Part shown: positions 16,659 to 25,082 of the stretch, piece after piece
Layout of the letters: every line of letters begins with the position of its first letter
How positions within the stretch are numbered: position 1 is the first letter of the stretch
From: Streptomyces asoensis
Lineage (GTDB): Bacteria; Actinomycetota; Actinomycetes; Streptomycetales; Streptomycetaceae
Assembly (NCBI RefSeq): GCF_013085465.1
Contig: NZ_CP049838.1
Coordinates: 4,650,001-4,714,000 of the forward strand
Direction of reading: 5' to 3'
Length of the DNA stretch: 64,000 nt
Notes under the pieces: generated by a model
The model's database searches: none
What the model saw: the letters and a program-made list of their open reading frames with translations, nothing else
Told to the model about the DNA's origin: nothing
Position numbers and translations under genes: made by a program

Positions 16659-16815
16659 CGAAGCCGCCCGGGTCCAGGTCGGCACCGTGGCCGGCGTCCC
16701 AGTAGTAGGAGGTGTCGACGTCGTCGCCGAGGCCGGTCGGGCGGGTGGCGAGGTCGGCGGCCACGGACAGCGAGGTGTCGCTGTCCGCGGACGGCCACAG
16801 ATCGGCCGAGAGCAG
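16573..16815 (-). pseudogene. Remnant of tannase/esterase C-terminus
   Basis: On the minus strand a segment reads LWPSADSDTSLSVAADLA, then GLGDDVDTSYYWDAGHGADL and GGFVSRIGEVWG. This looks like the end of an alpha/beta hydrolase of the subtype B tannase or feruloyl esterase kind, where the His in the DAGHGA motif is catalytic. No upstream hydrolase part (nucleophile Ser, Asp) follows on this strand, because another gene occupies the DNA. It is probably a decayed fragment left after a deletion. Recognition is by eye, so confidence is modest. Confidence 0.4.
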
Positions 16816-16845
16816 CCGCCCGCCGCGCCGCCCTACCCTGGAGCC

Positions 16846-17418
16846 ATGAACCACGCCCAGCTCACCGCGCTCGGCCGTGCCCTCCGACTCCTCGGCGAGC
16901 ACGGCGAGGCGCTCGCCGCCGACACCCCGGACACCCGGCTGCACGAGGTCAAGGCCGATCTGCGGCGTGCCCTGGACCTGCTGGACGACAGCGTCGTCGG
17001 CGCCACGCCCACCACCCGTTGCGCCGAGCACCCGCACGGCCCGGTCGACGAGGCGGCCCCCGACCTGTGCCTGCTCTGCGAGACCCGCCGCCGGGCGGCC
17101 CGCCGCGCCGAGTTCAACGGCCCCGCCCCGCAGGCGCCGTACACCCCCACCCCCTCCACCTCCCGTTACGGCACGCGCGCCGACCGCCCGCAGCCCCAGC
17201 AGCGCTGGCTGGCGGAGCTGTGGACCGGCCAGGAGTGGCAGCTCTGCGGGACGCCGCGCAGGGACCGCCGCGAGGCCGAGCTCTACATCGCCGCCCTGCG
17301 CCGCGGATCCCGGCCCGCGATGGCCTACCGGCTGGTGCACGAGTTCACCGACTACGAGGTGCTGCGGATCTGGGGCACCCCGGTGAAGGTCGACATCGAA
17401 CCCCTCGGCAACCTCTAG
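16846..17418 (+). CDS. Conserved Streptomyces hypothetical protein
   Basis: The function is unknown. The 190-residue protein has a helical N-terminus (LTALGRALRLLGEHGEALAA...DLRRALDLLDDSV). Its centre contains Cys residues in TRCAEHPHG and DLCLLCETRRR that could bind a metal. The C-terminal domain begins near QRWLAELWTGQEWQLCGTP and ends TDYEVLRIWGTPVKVDIE. It starts at an ATG within 30 bp of the esterase remnant and is convergent with the carboxylesterase gene, with a 22-bp gap. Confidence 0.75.
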   Translation: MNHAQLTALGRALRLLGEHGEALAADTPDTRLHEVKADLRRALDLLDDSVVGATPTTRCAEHPHGPVDEAAPDLCLLCETRRRAARRAEFNGPAPQAPYTPTPSTSRYGTRADRPQPQQRWLAELWTGQEWQLCGTPRRDRREAELYIAALRRGSRPAMAYRLVHEFTDYEVLRIWGTPVKVDIEPLGNL

Positions 17419-17440
17419 GACCGCCACCGCCGTACGGCTC

Positions 17441-19012
17441 TCAGGCCCTGTCGCGTACACCCCCGTCCAGCAACGGCAGCGGCGGGAAGCCGTGGCCCTC
17501 CCACAGGCGACGCGACGTCTCCTCCGGGTACGGGCGCACCTCCGGCTCCGCGTCCAGCACCTGTATCAGCCTCCGCTCCGGGTCGTACGCCGGCCAGCCC
17601 GGGTCTCCCGTCCGCGCGAAGGATGTCCACGACCGTTGGAAGTTCGCCGTCAGGGCCCGCGCCTCGTCCGTCACCTCCGCCCCCGCGAACAGCAGGTTCC
17701 CGAGGTCCGCCGCGTAGGTGCCGAACAGCAGCGGGATGTCCAGACCGTGGCACGCGCCCAGGGTGCCGCCGGCTCCCGGGGCCGGCCAGGTCAGTTCGTA
17801 GACATGGGCCCGGCCGCCGCCCGCCACCTGCGCCTCGGCCAGGTGCAGGGAGGGTAGGTGGAACAGCCAGTCCGACTGCACCCTCTCGTACAGCTCGCCC
17901 GGATCCGCGTCCGGGAAGGCCGACCGGTAGGCCTGTTCGCCCTCCGCTCCCCCGCCCGGGGCGAACAGCCTCAGCACGGCCGTGGCCTGTTCCTCGGTCA
18001 CCTTGCCCAGCAGGCCACCGAGGACGAGGAACAGCCGGAACTCCTGCGCGTTGTGTCCGACGATCAGCTCGACGTCCCGAGCGGCGCCCGCCGCCAGTGC
18101 CTGCCAGGGAGTCGTCGGCAGGATCTCGCCGTCGACCACGGGAGAGAACGGGGTGACCGTGGGCGCGGCCTGCCCCCACCGGTCCACCCGCTGCGCCATC
18201 TTCGCGCCCAGCGCCGCACCGGCCTCGGTCAGCGTGCGCGGGTCCACCGTGGCCAGGTCGGCGGCCGTCGGACGCAGGCCGGCCTCCGCGGCGATCGCGC
18301 TCGCGAGGTCGCGGGCCAGTTCGTCGGAGAAGTAGGTGCCGGGCACGCTCTGGGCGATGGCCCGCCCGAACAGGCCCCGGGCGCTCGGCATGGCCAGCAG
18401 TGCGGCCACCGAACCGGCGCCCGCCGACTCGCCGAAGACGGTCACCCGGCCGGGGTCGCCGCCGAACGCCGCGATGTTGTCCCGCACCCACTCCAGCGCG
18501 GCGACCTGGTCCAGCAGCCCCCGGTTGGCGGGCGCGCCCTCGATCCGCGCGAACCCCTCTATGCCTACGCGGTAGTTGAAGGTGACGATGACCAGGTCGC
18601 CGGCGCGGGCGAGGTGCTGCGCGTCGTAACCGGGACTGCCGGAGTGGCCGAGCTTGTAGGCGCCGCCGTAGATCCACACCATCACCGGCCGGGCGGCCGA
18701 CGGGTCCGGCTCCGTGTCCGGGGTCCAGACGTTGACCGTCAGCCAGTCGTCGCCCGTCGGGGCGTCCAGGATCCCCGCCCTGCCCTGGATGCCCGCCTCC
18801 TGCGGGGGCGGCGGGCCGAAGGCGTACGCCTCCCGTATCCCGTCCCACGGGTGGGGCGGGCGCGGGGCCTGGAAGCGGGCCTCGCCGACCGGGGGCGCGG
18901 CGAAGGGGATACCACGGAAGACCGTCAGGTCCTCCTCGCGGCGACCTCGTACGGCGCCGGCGGCGGTGCGGGCGACGAGCCGGTCGGTGGCGGTGGCGTC
19001 GGGTGTCGTCAT
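17441..19012 (-). CDS. Type B carboxylesterase/lipase
   Basis: This 523-residue carboxylesterase of the cholinesterase/para-nitrobenzyl esterase family is predicted to be cytosolic because no signal peptide is present. Visible are the early FRGIPFA motif, the oxyanion region WIYGGAY near residue 115, and the nucleophile elbow FGESAGAGSV with Ser near residue 196. The catalytic Glu is likely in SAFPDADPGE and the His in GACHGLDIP. YGG replaces the usual HGG oxyanion motif, a tolerated variant. AGGAGGG lies six bases before the ATG. Its substrate is unknown. Confidence 0.92.
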   Translation of the reverse strand: MTTPDATATDRLVARTAAGAVRGRREEDLTVFRGIPFAAPPVGEARFQAPRPPHPWDGIREAYAFGPPPPQEAGIQGRAGILDAPTGDDWLTVNVWTPDTEPDPSAARPVMVWIYGGAYKLGHSGSPGYDAQHLARAGDLVIVTFNYRVGIEGFARIEGAPANRGLLDQVAALEWVRDNIAAFGGDPGRVTVFGESAGAGSVAALLAMPSARGLFGRAIAQSVPGTYFSDELARDLASAIAAEAGLRPTAADLATVDPRTLTEAGAALGAKMAQRVDRWGQAAPTVTPFSPVVDGEILPTTPWQALAAGAARDVELIVGHNAQEFRLFLVLGGLLGKVTEEQATAVLRLFAPGGGAEGEQAYRSAFPDADPGELYERVQSDWLFHLPSLHLAEAQVAGGGRAHVYELTWPAPGAGGTLGACHGLDIPLLFGTYAADLGNLLFAGAEVTDEARALTANFQRSWTSFARTGDPGWPAYDPERRLIQVLDAEPEVRPYPEETSRRLWEGHGFPPLPLLDGGVRDRA

Positions 19013-19065
19013 TGATCCCTCCTGAAATGGCGGCTACTCGGGGAACGGGCGGTGATCGGGGAAAG

Positions 19066-19114
19066 TGCCGTAGGCGGCTGTCACCCCTCGTGTGGGTGAC
19101 AGCCGCCTACGGCA
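19066..19114 (-). terminator. Strong hairpin terminator after MFS gene
   Basis: Perfect 21-bp arms (19066-19086 and 19094-19114, outer sequence TGCCGTAGGCGG/CCGCCTACGGCA) enclose a seven-base loop. The hairpin lies just past the stop of the minus-strand MFS gene and just before the carboxylesterase leader. It can work as a terminator that insulates the two genes. Confidence 0.8.
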
Positions 19115-19160
19115 GGTCAGTTGGCGCTCACGTCAGTCGGCGCTCACCATCAGTCGGCGC

Positions 19161-20651
19161 TCACGCCTTGACCGGGGCGGCCTCCTCGGCGCCTTCCGTT
19201 CCTGCCGCGTCCTCCACCACCGAGAGCCCGGCCGGGGCCTTGCGCTTCGGGATGAAGGTGGCGAGGAGGAAGGCGGCCAGGGCCGCGCCGGCTCCGATGG
19301 CCATGACGACCTTGAAGCCGTTCTCCGAGGGGAGGGCGTAGCCGCCGAAGTCGGTGGTCATCTGAGCGAGGATCACACCGGCGATGGCGCTGGCGAAGCT
19401 GGTGCCCAGGGACCGCATCAGGGTGTTGAGGCTGTTGGCCGCGCCCGTCTGGGAGGGGTCCACGGCGCCCATGATCAGGGCCGGGAGTGCGCCGTAGGTG
19501 AAGCCGACGCCGGCGCCGATGATGCAGGACACCAGGATCAGGTGCCAGACCTCGGACATGAGCAGGATGTTCAGGCCGTAGCCGGAGGCGACGATCAGCG
19601 CGCCGATCATCAGGGTGACCTTGGGACCCTTGGCCTTGGTGATCTTGGCGGACACGGCGGACATGACCATCATGACCAGGCCCTGCGGGGCCAGCACCAG
19701 GCCGACGGTCAGCATCGACCTGCCCAGGCCGTAGCCGGTCTGCTCGGGCAGCTGGAGCAGTTGGGGCAGGACCAGGGACATCGCGAACATCGAGAAGCCG
19801 AGGGCGATCGAGGCGAGGTTGGTGAAGAGCACCTGCGGCTTGGCGGTGGTGCGCAGGTCGACCAGCGGCTGCTTCGCCCTCAGCTCCCACCAGCCCCAGG
19901 CGGCCAGGATCAGGACGGCGGCGGCACCCAGGCCCAGCGTCGTACCGGAGGTCCAGCCCCAGTCGGCGCCCTTGGACACGGCCAGCAGCAGCGAGACCAG
20001 ACCGGCCGACAGACCGAGCGAGCCGACGAGGTCGAAGCGGCCGCCGACGCGGTTCTGCGACTCCGGGACGAACACCAGCACGAGCAGGAAGGAGACGACG
20101 CCGAGGGTGGCGGAGGTCCAGAAGAGGATGTGCCAGTCCCAGTTGTCCGCGATGAACGCGGCGGTGGGCAGACCGAGCGCGCCGCCGACGCCGAGGGAGG
20201 CGCTCATCACCGCCGTCGAACCGGCGAGCTTCTCGGCGGAGACCGTGTCCCGCAGGATGCTGATGCCCAGCGGCACCACGGCGGCCGACAGACCCTGGAG
20301 CGCGCGGCCGGCGATCATCGGGACGAGCGAGTCGGCGAGGGCGCAGACCACCGAGCCGGACACCAGCAGCACGATGCTGGTGAGCAGCATCCGCCGCTTG
20401 CCGACCATGTCGCCGAGCCGCCCCACGACCGGGGTGGCAACGGCGGCGGCGAGCAGTGTGGCGGTGACCGCCCAGGCGGTGTCGGAGGCGGGCGCGTCCA
20501 GCAGCTTGGGCAGCTCGGGGACGATCGGGATGACCAGGGTCTGCATGAGCGAGACGACGATCCCGGCCAGGGCCAGCACCGCCACCACGGCGTTCGACCT
20601 CGGTGGGGCGGATGTTCCCGCCGCAGCGGGTCGGGCAAGGGCGTCGGACAT
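19161..20651 (-). CDS. MFS drug exporter, DHA2-like (14 TM)
   Basis: This 496-residue major facilitator has about fourteen hydrophobic segments. The antiporter motif A (GRLGDMVGKRRML) lies between segments 2 and 3, with PVV before it. An early TLVIPIVPELPKLL matches proton-driven multidrug exporters of the DHA2/EmrB type. It probably expels a toxic compound using the proton gradient. The C-terminal tail is acidic and alanine-rich. Upstream at 20686-20735 lie a promoter-like sequence and two repeated palindromic elements, so expression is likely repressor-controlled. No regulator gene is adjacent in this window. Confidence 0.9.
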   Translation of the reverse strand: MSDALARPAAAGTSAPPRSNAVVAVLALAGIVVSLMQTLVIPIVPELPKLLDAPASDTAWAVTATLLAAAVATPVVGRLGDMVGKRRMLLTSIVLLVSGSVVCALADSLVPMIAGRALQGLSAAVVPLGISILRDTVSAEKLAGSTAVMSASLGVGGALGLPTAAFIADNWDWHILFWTSATLGVVSFLLVLVFVPESQNRVGGRFDLVGSLGLSAGLVSLLLAVSKGADWGWTSGTTLGLGAAAVLILAAWGWWELRAKQPLVDLRTTAKPQVLFTNLASIALGFSMFAMSLVLPQLLQLPEQTGYGLGRSMLTVGLVLAPQGLVMMVMSAVSAKITKAKGPKVTLMIGALIVASGYGLNILLMSEVWHLILVSCIIGAGVGFTYGALPALIMGAVDPSQTGAANSLNTLMRSLGTSFASAIAGVILAQMTTDFGGYALPSENGFKVVMAIGAGAALAAFLLATFIPKRKAPAGLSVVEDAAGTEGAEEAAPVKA

Positions 20652-20685
20652 GACAGGGCCTCCGTCGGATGCACGAGGGGTGAAC

Positions 20686-20735
20686 TGCTTGACTCAAGCA
20701 AGCTTATGCAGATTGATTGAGTTAAGCAAGCTAAA
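20686..20735 (-). promoter_or_regulatory. Promoter and repeated palindromic operator of MFS gene
   Basis: On the minus strand TTGCTT and TAAGCT are separated by 17 bp, a sigma-70-like promoter. A perfect 13-bp palindrome (GCTTGA-C-TCAAGC) and a second, imperfect copy (GCTTAACTCAA) flank the -10 and -35 regions. This is the typical arrangement of a MarR- or TetR-type repressor site on an exporter gene. The AT content contrasts with the flanks. Confidence 0.6.
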
Positions 20736-20845
20736 TTTCCCGTGCTTGCGCCCCCCAGCTACAGCAATGGCCCTGACCAGGGAGAACGCGGGCAGCGCCG
20801 CAGAGCGGTCGTTGTCTCCGACCGGCGAAGAAACCCGTCCGGCCC

Positions 20846-21700
20846 TCAGCCGTGCCGCGCGATGACCTCTCGGGTCCGCTCCTCGTCCAGTTCGTAGACC
20901 GTCTCGTGGGCACGCGGATCCCGTGCGTGCAGGGTGTGGAACATCGGCCCCGTCGCCCCGCCCAGTTCCACCAGGGACGCGGACGCCCCACGCACCGCCC
21001 GCTCGGTGCCGGGCGCGGTGGTCAGGTCGATGCGGTTGACGACCCCGGGCGTCACCCACACCGGCACGGCGGCCAGCAGCCCGAAGAGCTGGAGATGGAA
21101 GTGCCCGGTGAGCAGCACCCGGACGTCACTCCCCCGGATCACCTCCGCCAGCCCCTCGGGGTCGCGCAGCCCGAAGACCTGCTGGGTCGCCGAGATGTCG
21201 AGGCTGATCGGGGGATGGTGGAAGGCGACGACGGTGCCCAGCTCGGCCGGGGTGCTCAACACGCTCCGCAGCCAGTCCAGCTGGCCTGCGCCGAGCCGGC
21301 CGTACACCTTCTCCGGCACCAGGGAGTCGAGGGTGACGAGCCGCCAGCCGCCCACCGTGCTGACGGCGGCCCGCTCGGCGCCGGGGAAGTCGAGGACGGC
21401 GTCCGGGTGACCGCTGCCCAGCACCTTCGTGAAGGCGGACCGCTCGTCGTGGTTGCCGGTGGTGTAGAAGACGGGCGCGTCGAGGGAGCGCGCGAAGCCG
21501 CCGATCAGCTCCCGTACGGTCGTGTACGCCTCCACCGAGCCGTCGTCGGCGAGGTCACCGGTGACGACGACCGCGTCCACGTCCCGCAGGTGGCGCAGTT
21601 CGCCGAGCAGGAGCCGCAGGGAGTCGGCGGCGTCGACCCGACGGCCGTCGGGCCCGTCGACGCGGCCGATATGGGTGTCCGAGAGATGGAGGATTCTCAT
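20846..21700 (-). CDS. Metallophosphoesterase (cAMP phosphodiesterase-like)
   Basis: This calcineurin-like phosphoesterase of about 284 residues shows the full metal-ligand series. The motifs are LHLSDTHIG, VVTGDLADDG, YTTGNHDER, VAFHHPP and LLTGHFHL. Proteins of this layout include CpdA-like cyclic nucleotide phosphodiesterases, but the substrate here is not proven. The start at MRILHLSDTH (21700) is preferred; an ATG twelve bases upstream is possible. The gene follows an Old Yellow Enzyme gene on the same strand, but separated by about 30 bp on the upstream side. Confidence 0.9.
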   Translation of the reverse strand: MRILHLSDTHIGRVDGPDGRRVDAADSLRLLLGELRHLRDVDAVVVTGDLADDGSVEAYTTVRELIGGFARSLDAPVFYTTGNHDERSAFTKVLGSGHPDAVLDFPGAERAAVSTVGGWRLVTLDSLVPEKVYGRLGAGQLDWLRSVLSTPAELGTVVAFHHPPISLDISATQQVFGLRDPEGLAEVIRGSDVRVLLTGHFHLQLFGLLAAVPVWVTPGVVNRIDLTTAPGTERAVRGASASLVELGGATGPMFHTLHARDPRAHETVYELDEERTREVIARHG

Positions 21701-21728
21701 CTCTCGGACCATACCCGCGAGTTGACGC

Positions 21729-22856
21729 TCAGCTGAGGGTGCGCAGCGCGGCGGCGTCGTACGGCTTCAGCTCGTCGAGACGGCCGTCGAGCACCTTGGC
21801 CGCCCACTCCGGGTCCTGGAGCAGCGCACGCCCGACGGCCACCATGTCGAACTCGTCGCGCTCCAGCCGGTCGAGGAGGTCGTCGATCCCCTTGACCGGG
21901 GCGCCTTCGCCCGCGAAGCCCTTGAGGAAGTCGCCGTCGAGGCCGACCGAGCCGACCGTGATGGTGGGCTTGCCGGTGAGCTTCTTCGTCCAGCCGGCGA
22001 GGTTGAGGTCCGAACCGTCGAACTCCGGGAGCCAGTAGCGGCGGGTGGAGGCGTGGAAGGCGTCGACACCGGCGGCGGCGAGCGGGGCGAGGATGGCCTC
22101 CAGCTCCTCCGGCGTCTCGGCGAGCCGGGCGTCGTACGCCTCCTGCTTCCACTGCGAGTAGCGGAAGATGATCGGGAAATCGGCCGAGACGGTCTCGCGC
22201 ACGGCGGCCACGATCTCGGCGGCGAACTTCGCACGGGCCACGGCGTCGCCACCGTAGGCGTCGGTGCGGCGGTTGGTGCCGGCCCACAGGAACTGGTCCA
22301 GGAGGTAACCGTGGGCGCCGTGCAGCTCGACGCCGTCGAAGCCGATGCGCTCGGCGGCGGCCGCGGCCTCGGCGAACGCGCCGATGACGTCGTCCAGGTC
22401 GCGCTGGGTCATCGCCTTGCCGGTGCCCTCGGTACCGTCGACACGGATTCCGGAGGGGCCGACGGCGGGCGCGTCCGCGAACGGCGGCTCACCCTGGTTG
22501 CGCACCATGCCGATGTGCCACAGCTGCGGCACGATCGTCCCGCCGCCCGCGTGCACGGCCTCCGCGACCTTCGCCCAGCCCGCGAGCTGCTCCGCACCGT
22601 GGAACCGGGGCACCCGGTCGCTCTGCCCCGCGGACTCGTGTCCGACGTACGTCCCCTCGGTGACGATGAGACCGACACCGGCGGCGGCCCGACGGCCGTA
22701 GTACGACACGACGTCCTCGCCGGGAACGCCGTCCGGGGAGAACATGCGCGTCATCGGCGCCATGGCGATCCGGTTCGGGACGGTGAGTCCGTTGATGGAC
22801 ACCGGGCGGGCAAGGATGTCGGCGGCGCGCGAAGCGGCGGGCGGGGTGATGCTCAC
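21729..22856 (-). CDS. NADH:flavin oxidoreductase (Old Yellow Enzyme family)
   Basis: This 375-residue FMN-dependent ene-reductase TIM barrel probably reduces activated C=C bonds with NAD(P)H in the cytosol. Motifs seen are PNRIAMAPMTRMFS at the N-terminus, QLWHIGMV and FDGVELHGAHGYLLDQFLW (substrate-anion His-x-x-His type region). VGSVG and MVAVGRALLQDPEW follow near the end (phosphate binding). The start is a GTG preceded by GAGGAG eight bases upstream. The physiological substrate is unknown. Confidence 0.93.
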   Translation of the reverse strand: MSITPPAASRAADILARPVSINGLTVPNRIAMAPMTRMFSPDGVPGEDVVSYYGRRAAAGVGLIVTEGTYVGHESAGQSDRVPRFHGAEQLAGWAKVAEAVHAGGGTIVPQLWHIGMVRNQGEPPFADAPAVGPSGIRVDGTEGTGKAMTQRDLDDVIGAFAEAAAAAERIGFDGVELHGAHGYLLDQFLWAGTNRRTDAYGGDAVARAKFAAEIVAAVRETVSADFPIIFRYSQWKQEAYDARLAETPEELEAILAPLAAAGVDAFHASTRRYWLPEFDGSDLNLAGWTKKLTGKPTITVGSVGLDGDFLKGFAGEGAPVKGIDDLLDRLERDEFDMVAVGRALLQDPEWAAKVLDGRLDELKPYDAAALRTLS

Positions 22857-23022
22857 GTGGGGGGCTCCTCGGGACGATGGACCAATGGGTATGTGCACAT
22901 GCATTGAGTGCCTCTCCCACTGAAACCCCCGGGCCCCCCGCGCCATTCCGAGCCCCGGGAGACAGCCCCTGTGATCCCGGCCACGCGCCCCGACCACGCA
23001 TCCCGGCCGCGAGAATGGCGCC

Positions 23023-23691
23023 ATGCCGAAGCCCCCGCTGCTCTCCTCCCCCGAGCTGGAACGGTCCTCCGTGGTCGCCAACAACACCATGAACCGCGAG
23101 CGCGGCCTCACCGGCGTGAACAGCTACGCCCGTGAACTGGGCGTCGACCTCCTGGCCCACCTGGCGCACCGCCCCGCGCCCTCCTGGCTGGACCTGTGCA
23201 GCGGTGAGGGCCGCGCCCTGCGCGAAGCCGCGTCCGCCCTGCCCGCCGAGGCGGTCCTCACCGCCGTCGACCTGGTGGGCCCGCTCGCCCCGCGGTCGGC
23301 CCCGCCCGCCCTGGAGGAGATAGTCGCCTCCGTCTCCTCCTGGACTCCGCCGCGGACGTACGACCTGATCACGTGCGTGCACGGCCTGCACTACATCGGC
23401 GACCAGCTCGGCCTGCTCACCCGCGCCGCGTCCTGGCTGACCGAGGACGGCCTGCTGGCCGCACACTTCGACCCGGAGTCGGTACGCCACGCCGACGGAT
23501 CGCCGGCCGCGAGACCGGCGCTGTCGGCGCTGCGCGCGGCGGGCTACTCCTACAGCCCCCGCCACCACCGCCTCACCCTCCGAGGCGGCCGACCCGTACA
23601 ACTCCCGTTCCACTACCTCGGCGCCGACCCGACCGCAGGCCCCAACTACACGGGCCAGCCCGCCATCGCCTCCTACTACACCGCCTCCTGA
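23023..23691 (+). CDS. Class I SAM-dependent methyltransferase
   Basis: This 222-residue methyltransferase has a Rossmann-like motif I (WLDLCSGEGRALREAA near residue 55), an acidic residue after strand 2 (LTAVDLVG) and motif IV (DLITCVHGLHYI). The target, a small molecule or a nucleic acid, cannot be told. It is divergent from the Old Yellow Enzyme gene, and its end overlaps the small minus-strand gene by 16 bases. Confidence 0.88.
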   Translation: MPKPPLLSSPELERSSVVANNTMNRERGLTGVNSYARELGVDLLAHLAHRPAPSWLDLCSGEGRALREAASALPAEAVLTAVDLVGPLAPRSAPPALEEIVASVSSWTPPRTYDLITCVHGLHYIGDQLGLLTRAASWLTEDGLLAAHFDPESVRHADGSPAARPALSALRAAGYSYSPRHHRLTLRGGRPVQLPFHYLGADPTAGPNYTGQPAIASYYTAS

Positions 23692-23903
23692 CCGACGGCC
23701 TCCTCACGCGAGCGGGTCTCACGGTTCAGTCTGCGCACTCTCTCCCGCAGCACCTCGGCGGGCGCCGCCTCTTCCACGTCCTCCGGCAGACACTCCCACT
23801 CCCGCCCGCCACCCACCGGCCGCAGCACCACCCGGCCTTCCAGCCGTTCCATGACCTCCCCGATCCGCCCGCTCCGCGCATCCAGGACGTACTCCCCGCT
23901 CAC
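23676..23903 (-). CDS. Small conserved hypothetical protein (75 aa)
   Basis: This 75-residue acidic protein (MSGEYVLDARSGRIGEVM, then WECLPEDVEEA) resembles small Streptomyces proteins that sit beside HTH/DUF397 loci. The function is unknown. Its GTG start overlaps the stop of the upstream small gene by four bases (GTGA), so the two are translationally coupled. Its 3' end runs 16 bases into the convergent methyltransferase gene. Confidence 0.65.
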   Translation of the reverse strand: MSGEYVLDARSGRIGEVMERLEGRVVLRPVGGGREWECLPEDVEEAAPAEVLRERVRRLNRETRSREEAVGQEAV

Positions 23904-24124
23904 GCGTCACCCCCAGCCCCTCGCAGGGCCGCGGCCAGCCGCGAGGCCACACGCAGGTTGCAGCGGCCCAGGTCCACCAGGGCGTACGGGTCACCGTGCG
24001 CGCCCGACACCGGGTCGATCCGCAGCGACGGCAGGATGATCCCCGCGTCGTGCAAGGCCGCCCGCAGTTGTTCCACGGCCTCCTGAACCGTCCGTGCGGG
24101 CCGGTCACCCGTTGTCGTCCCCAT
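23900..24124 (-). CDS. Small conserved hypothetical protein (74 aa)
   Basis: The 74-residue product (MGTTTGDRPARTVQEAVEQL, then SLRIDPVSGAHGDPYALVDLG) has a helical start and a short beta-rich core. I know it only as a recurrent small neighbour of DUF397/HTH genes in Streptomyces. An ATG nine bases further upstream is an alternative start. It is divergent from the HTH regulator, sharing about 115 bp of intergenic DNA that must hold both promoters. Confidence 0.6.
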   Translation of the reverse strand: MGTTTGDRPARTVQEAVEQLRAALHDAGIILPSLRIDPVSGAHGDPYALVDLGRCNLRVASRLAAALRGAGGDA

Positions 24125-24239
24125 CTCGCCCATCCCTCCACGCTGAGTGTTCCCGTTCACCACACAGCGTGTCCGCCATGCTCCTAACCTGGCCAGATAC
24201 GGCGTCCCAACAACCCCACCTGTGTGACAGGGAGTCGCC

Positions 24240-25082
24240 ATGCCAGGACCGAAGGGTCTCGACCCGTCATCGTCGCCACGCGCCCTGCTGGGCGCCGAAT
24301 TACGCCACGCCCGCGAGAAGAAGGGCCTCAGCCAGTCCGAACTGGGCGAGCCGCTCTTCGTCAGCGGGTCGTTCATCGGCCAGCTGGAGGCCGGGACGCG
24401 AAGACTGCACCTCGAATACGCCGTCCAGGTGGACGAGATCCTGGGCACGAACGGGTTCTTCGAGCGCAACTGCAAGGCCCTGGCCAAGTCGAGGTACCCC
24501 GACCACTTCGTGGAGGCGGCGGAGGCGGAGGCGATCGCCACGGCGATCAGCGAGTACGCGCAGATGCTGATCCCGGGCCTGTTACAGACGAAGGCGTACG
24601 CCACCGGCGTGTTCCGCGCATACAAGCCGACAGCCCTGGACGGCGAGATCGACGATCTGGTCGCGACCCGCCTCGAACGCGCGAGCCTCCTCGCCGATCC
24701 AACAACCCCGTTGTTGTGGGTGATCCTCGATGAGGCGGTGCTCCGCCGAGAGGTCGGCAGCGGGACAGTGATGGCGGAGGCCCTGCGTCACGTGGCAGAC
24801 CTGGCCCGTCGACGCCGGATCATCGTGCAAGTGCTGCCGTTCGGTGCCGGAGCGCACGCGTCGATGCACGGCTCCCTGAAGCTCATGGAGTTCGAGGACG
24901 CACCCCCGCTCTCCTTCGTGGAGGCACCGGATATGGGAAAGCTCCTGGACGACCCGGCCGCAGTCGCCCGCCACACCTTGATGTTCAACCTGCTCCAGGC
25001 AACGGCACTTTCGCCGCAGCAGTCCCTGGCCCTGCTGGAGTCGGTGGCGCAGGATTACGAGCATGGAGAAGAGCACCCATGA
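24240..25082 (+). CDS. XRE-family HTH regulator with DUF5753 domain
   Basis: This 280-residue protein has an N-terminal XRE helix-turn-helix (LGAELRHAREKKGLSQSELGE...VSGSFIGQLEAGTR). A C-terminal DUF5753 domain follows (YAQMLIPGLLQTKAYA, LWVILDEAVLRREVG, IIVQVLPFGAG). Streptomyces carry dozens of such regulators, each followed by a DUF397 protein. Known pairs such as WhiJ-type systems act in development and behave like antitoxin/toxin-style modules. The adjoining DUF397 gene overlaps it by 20 bases. Confidence 0.93.
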   Translation: MPGPKGLDPSSSPRALLGAELRHAREKKGLSQSELGEPLFVSGSFIGQLEAGTRRLHLEYAVQVDEILGTNGFFERNCKALAKSRYPDHFVEAAEAEAIATAISEYAQMLIPGLLQTKAYATGVFRAYKPTALDGEIDDLVATRLERASLLADPTTPLLWVILDEAVLRREVGSGTVMAEALRHVADLARRRRIIVQVLPFGAGAHASMHGSLKLMEFEDAPPLSFVEAPDMGKLLDDPAAVARHTLMFNLLQATALSPQQSLALLESVAQDYEHGEEHP

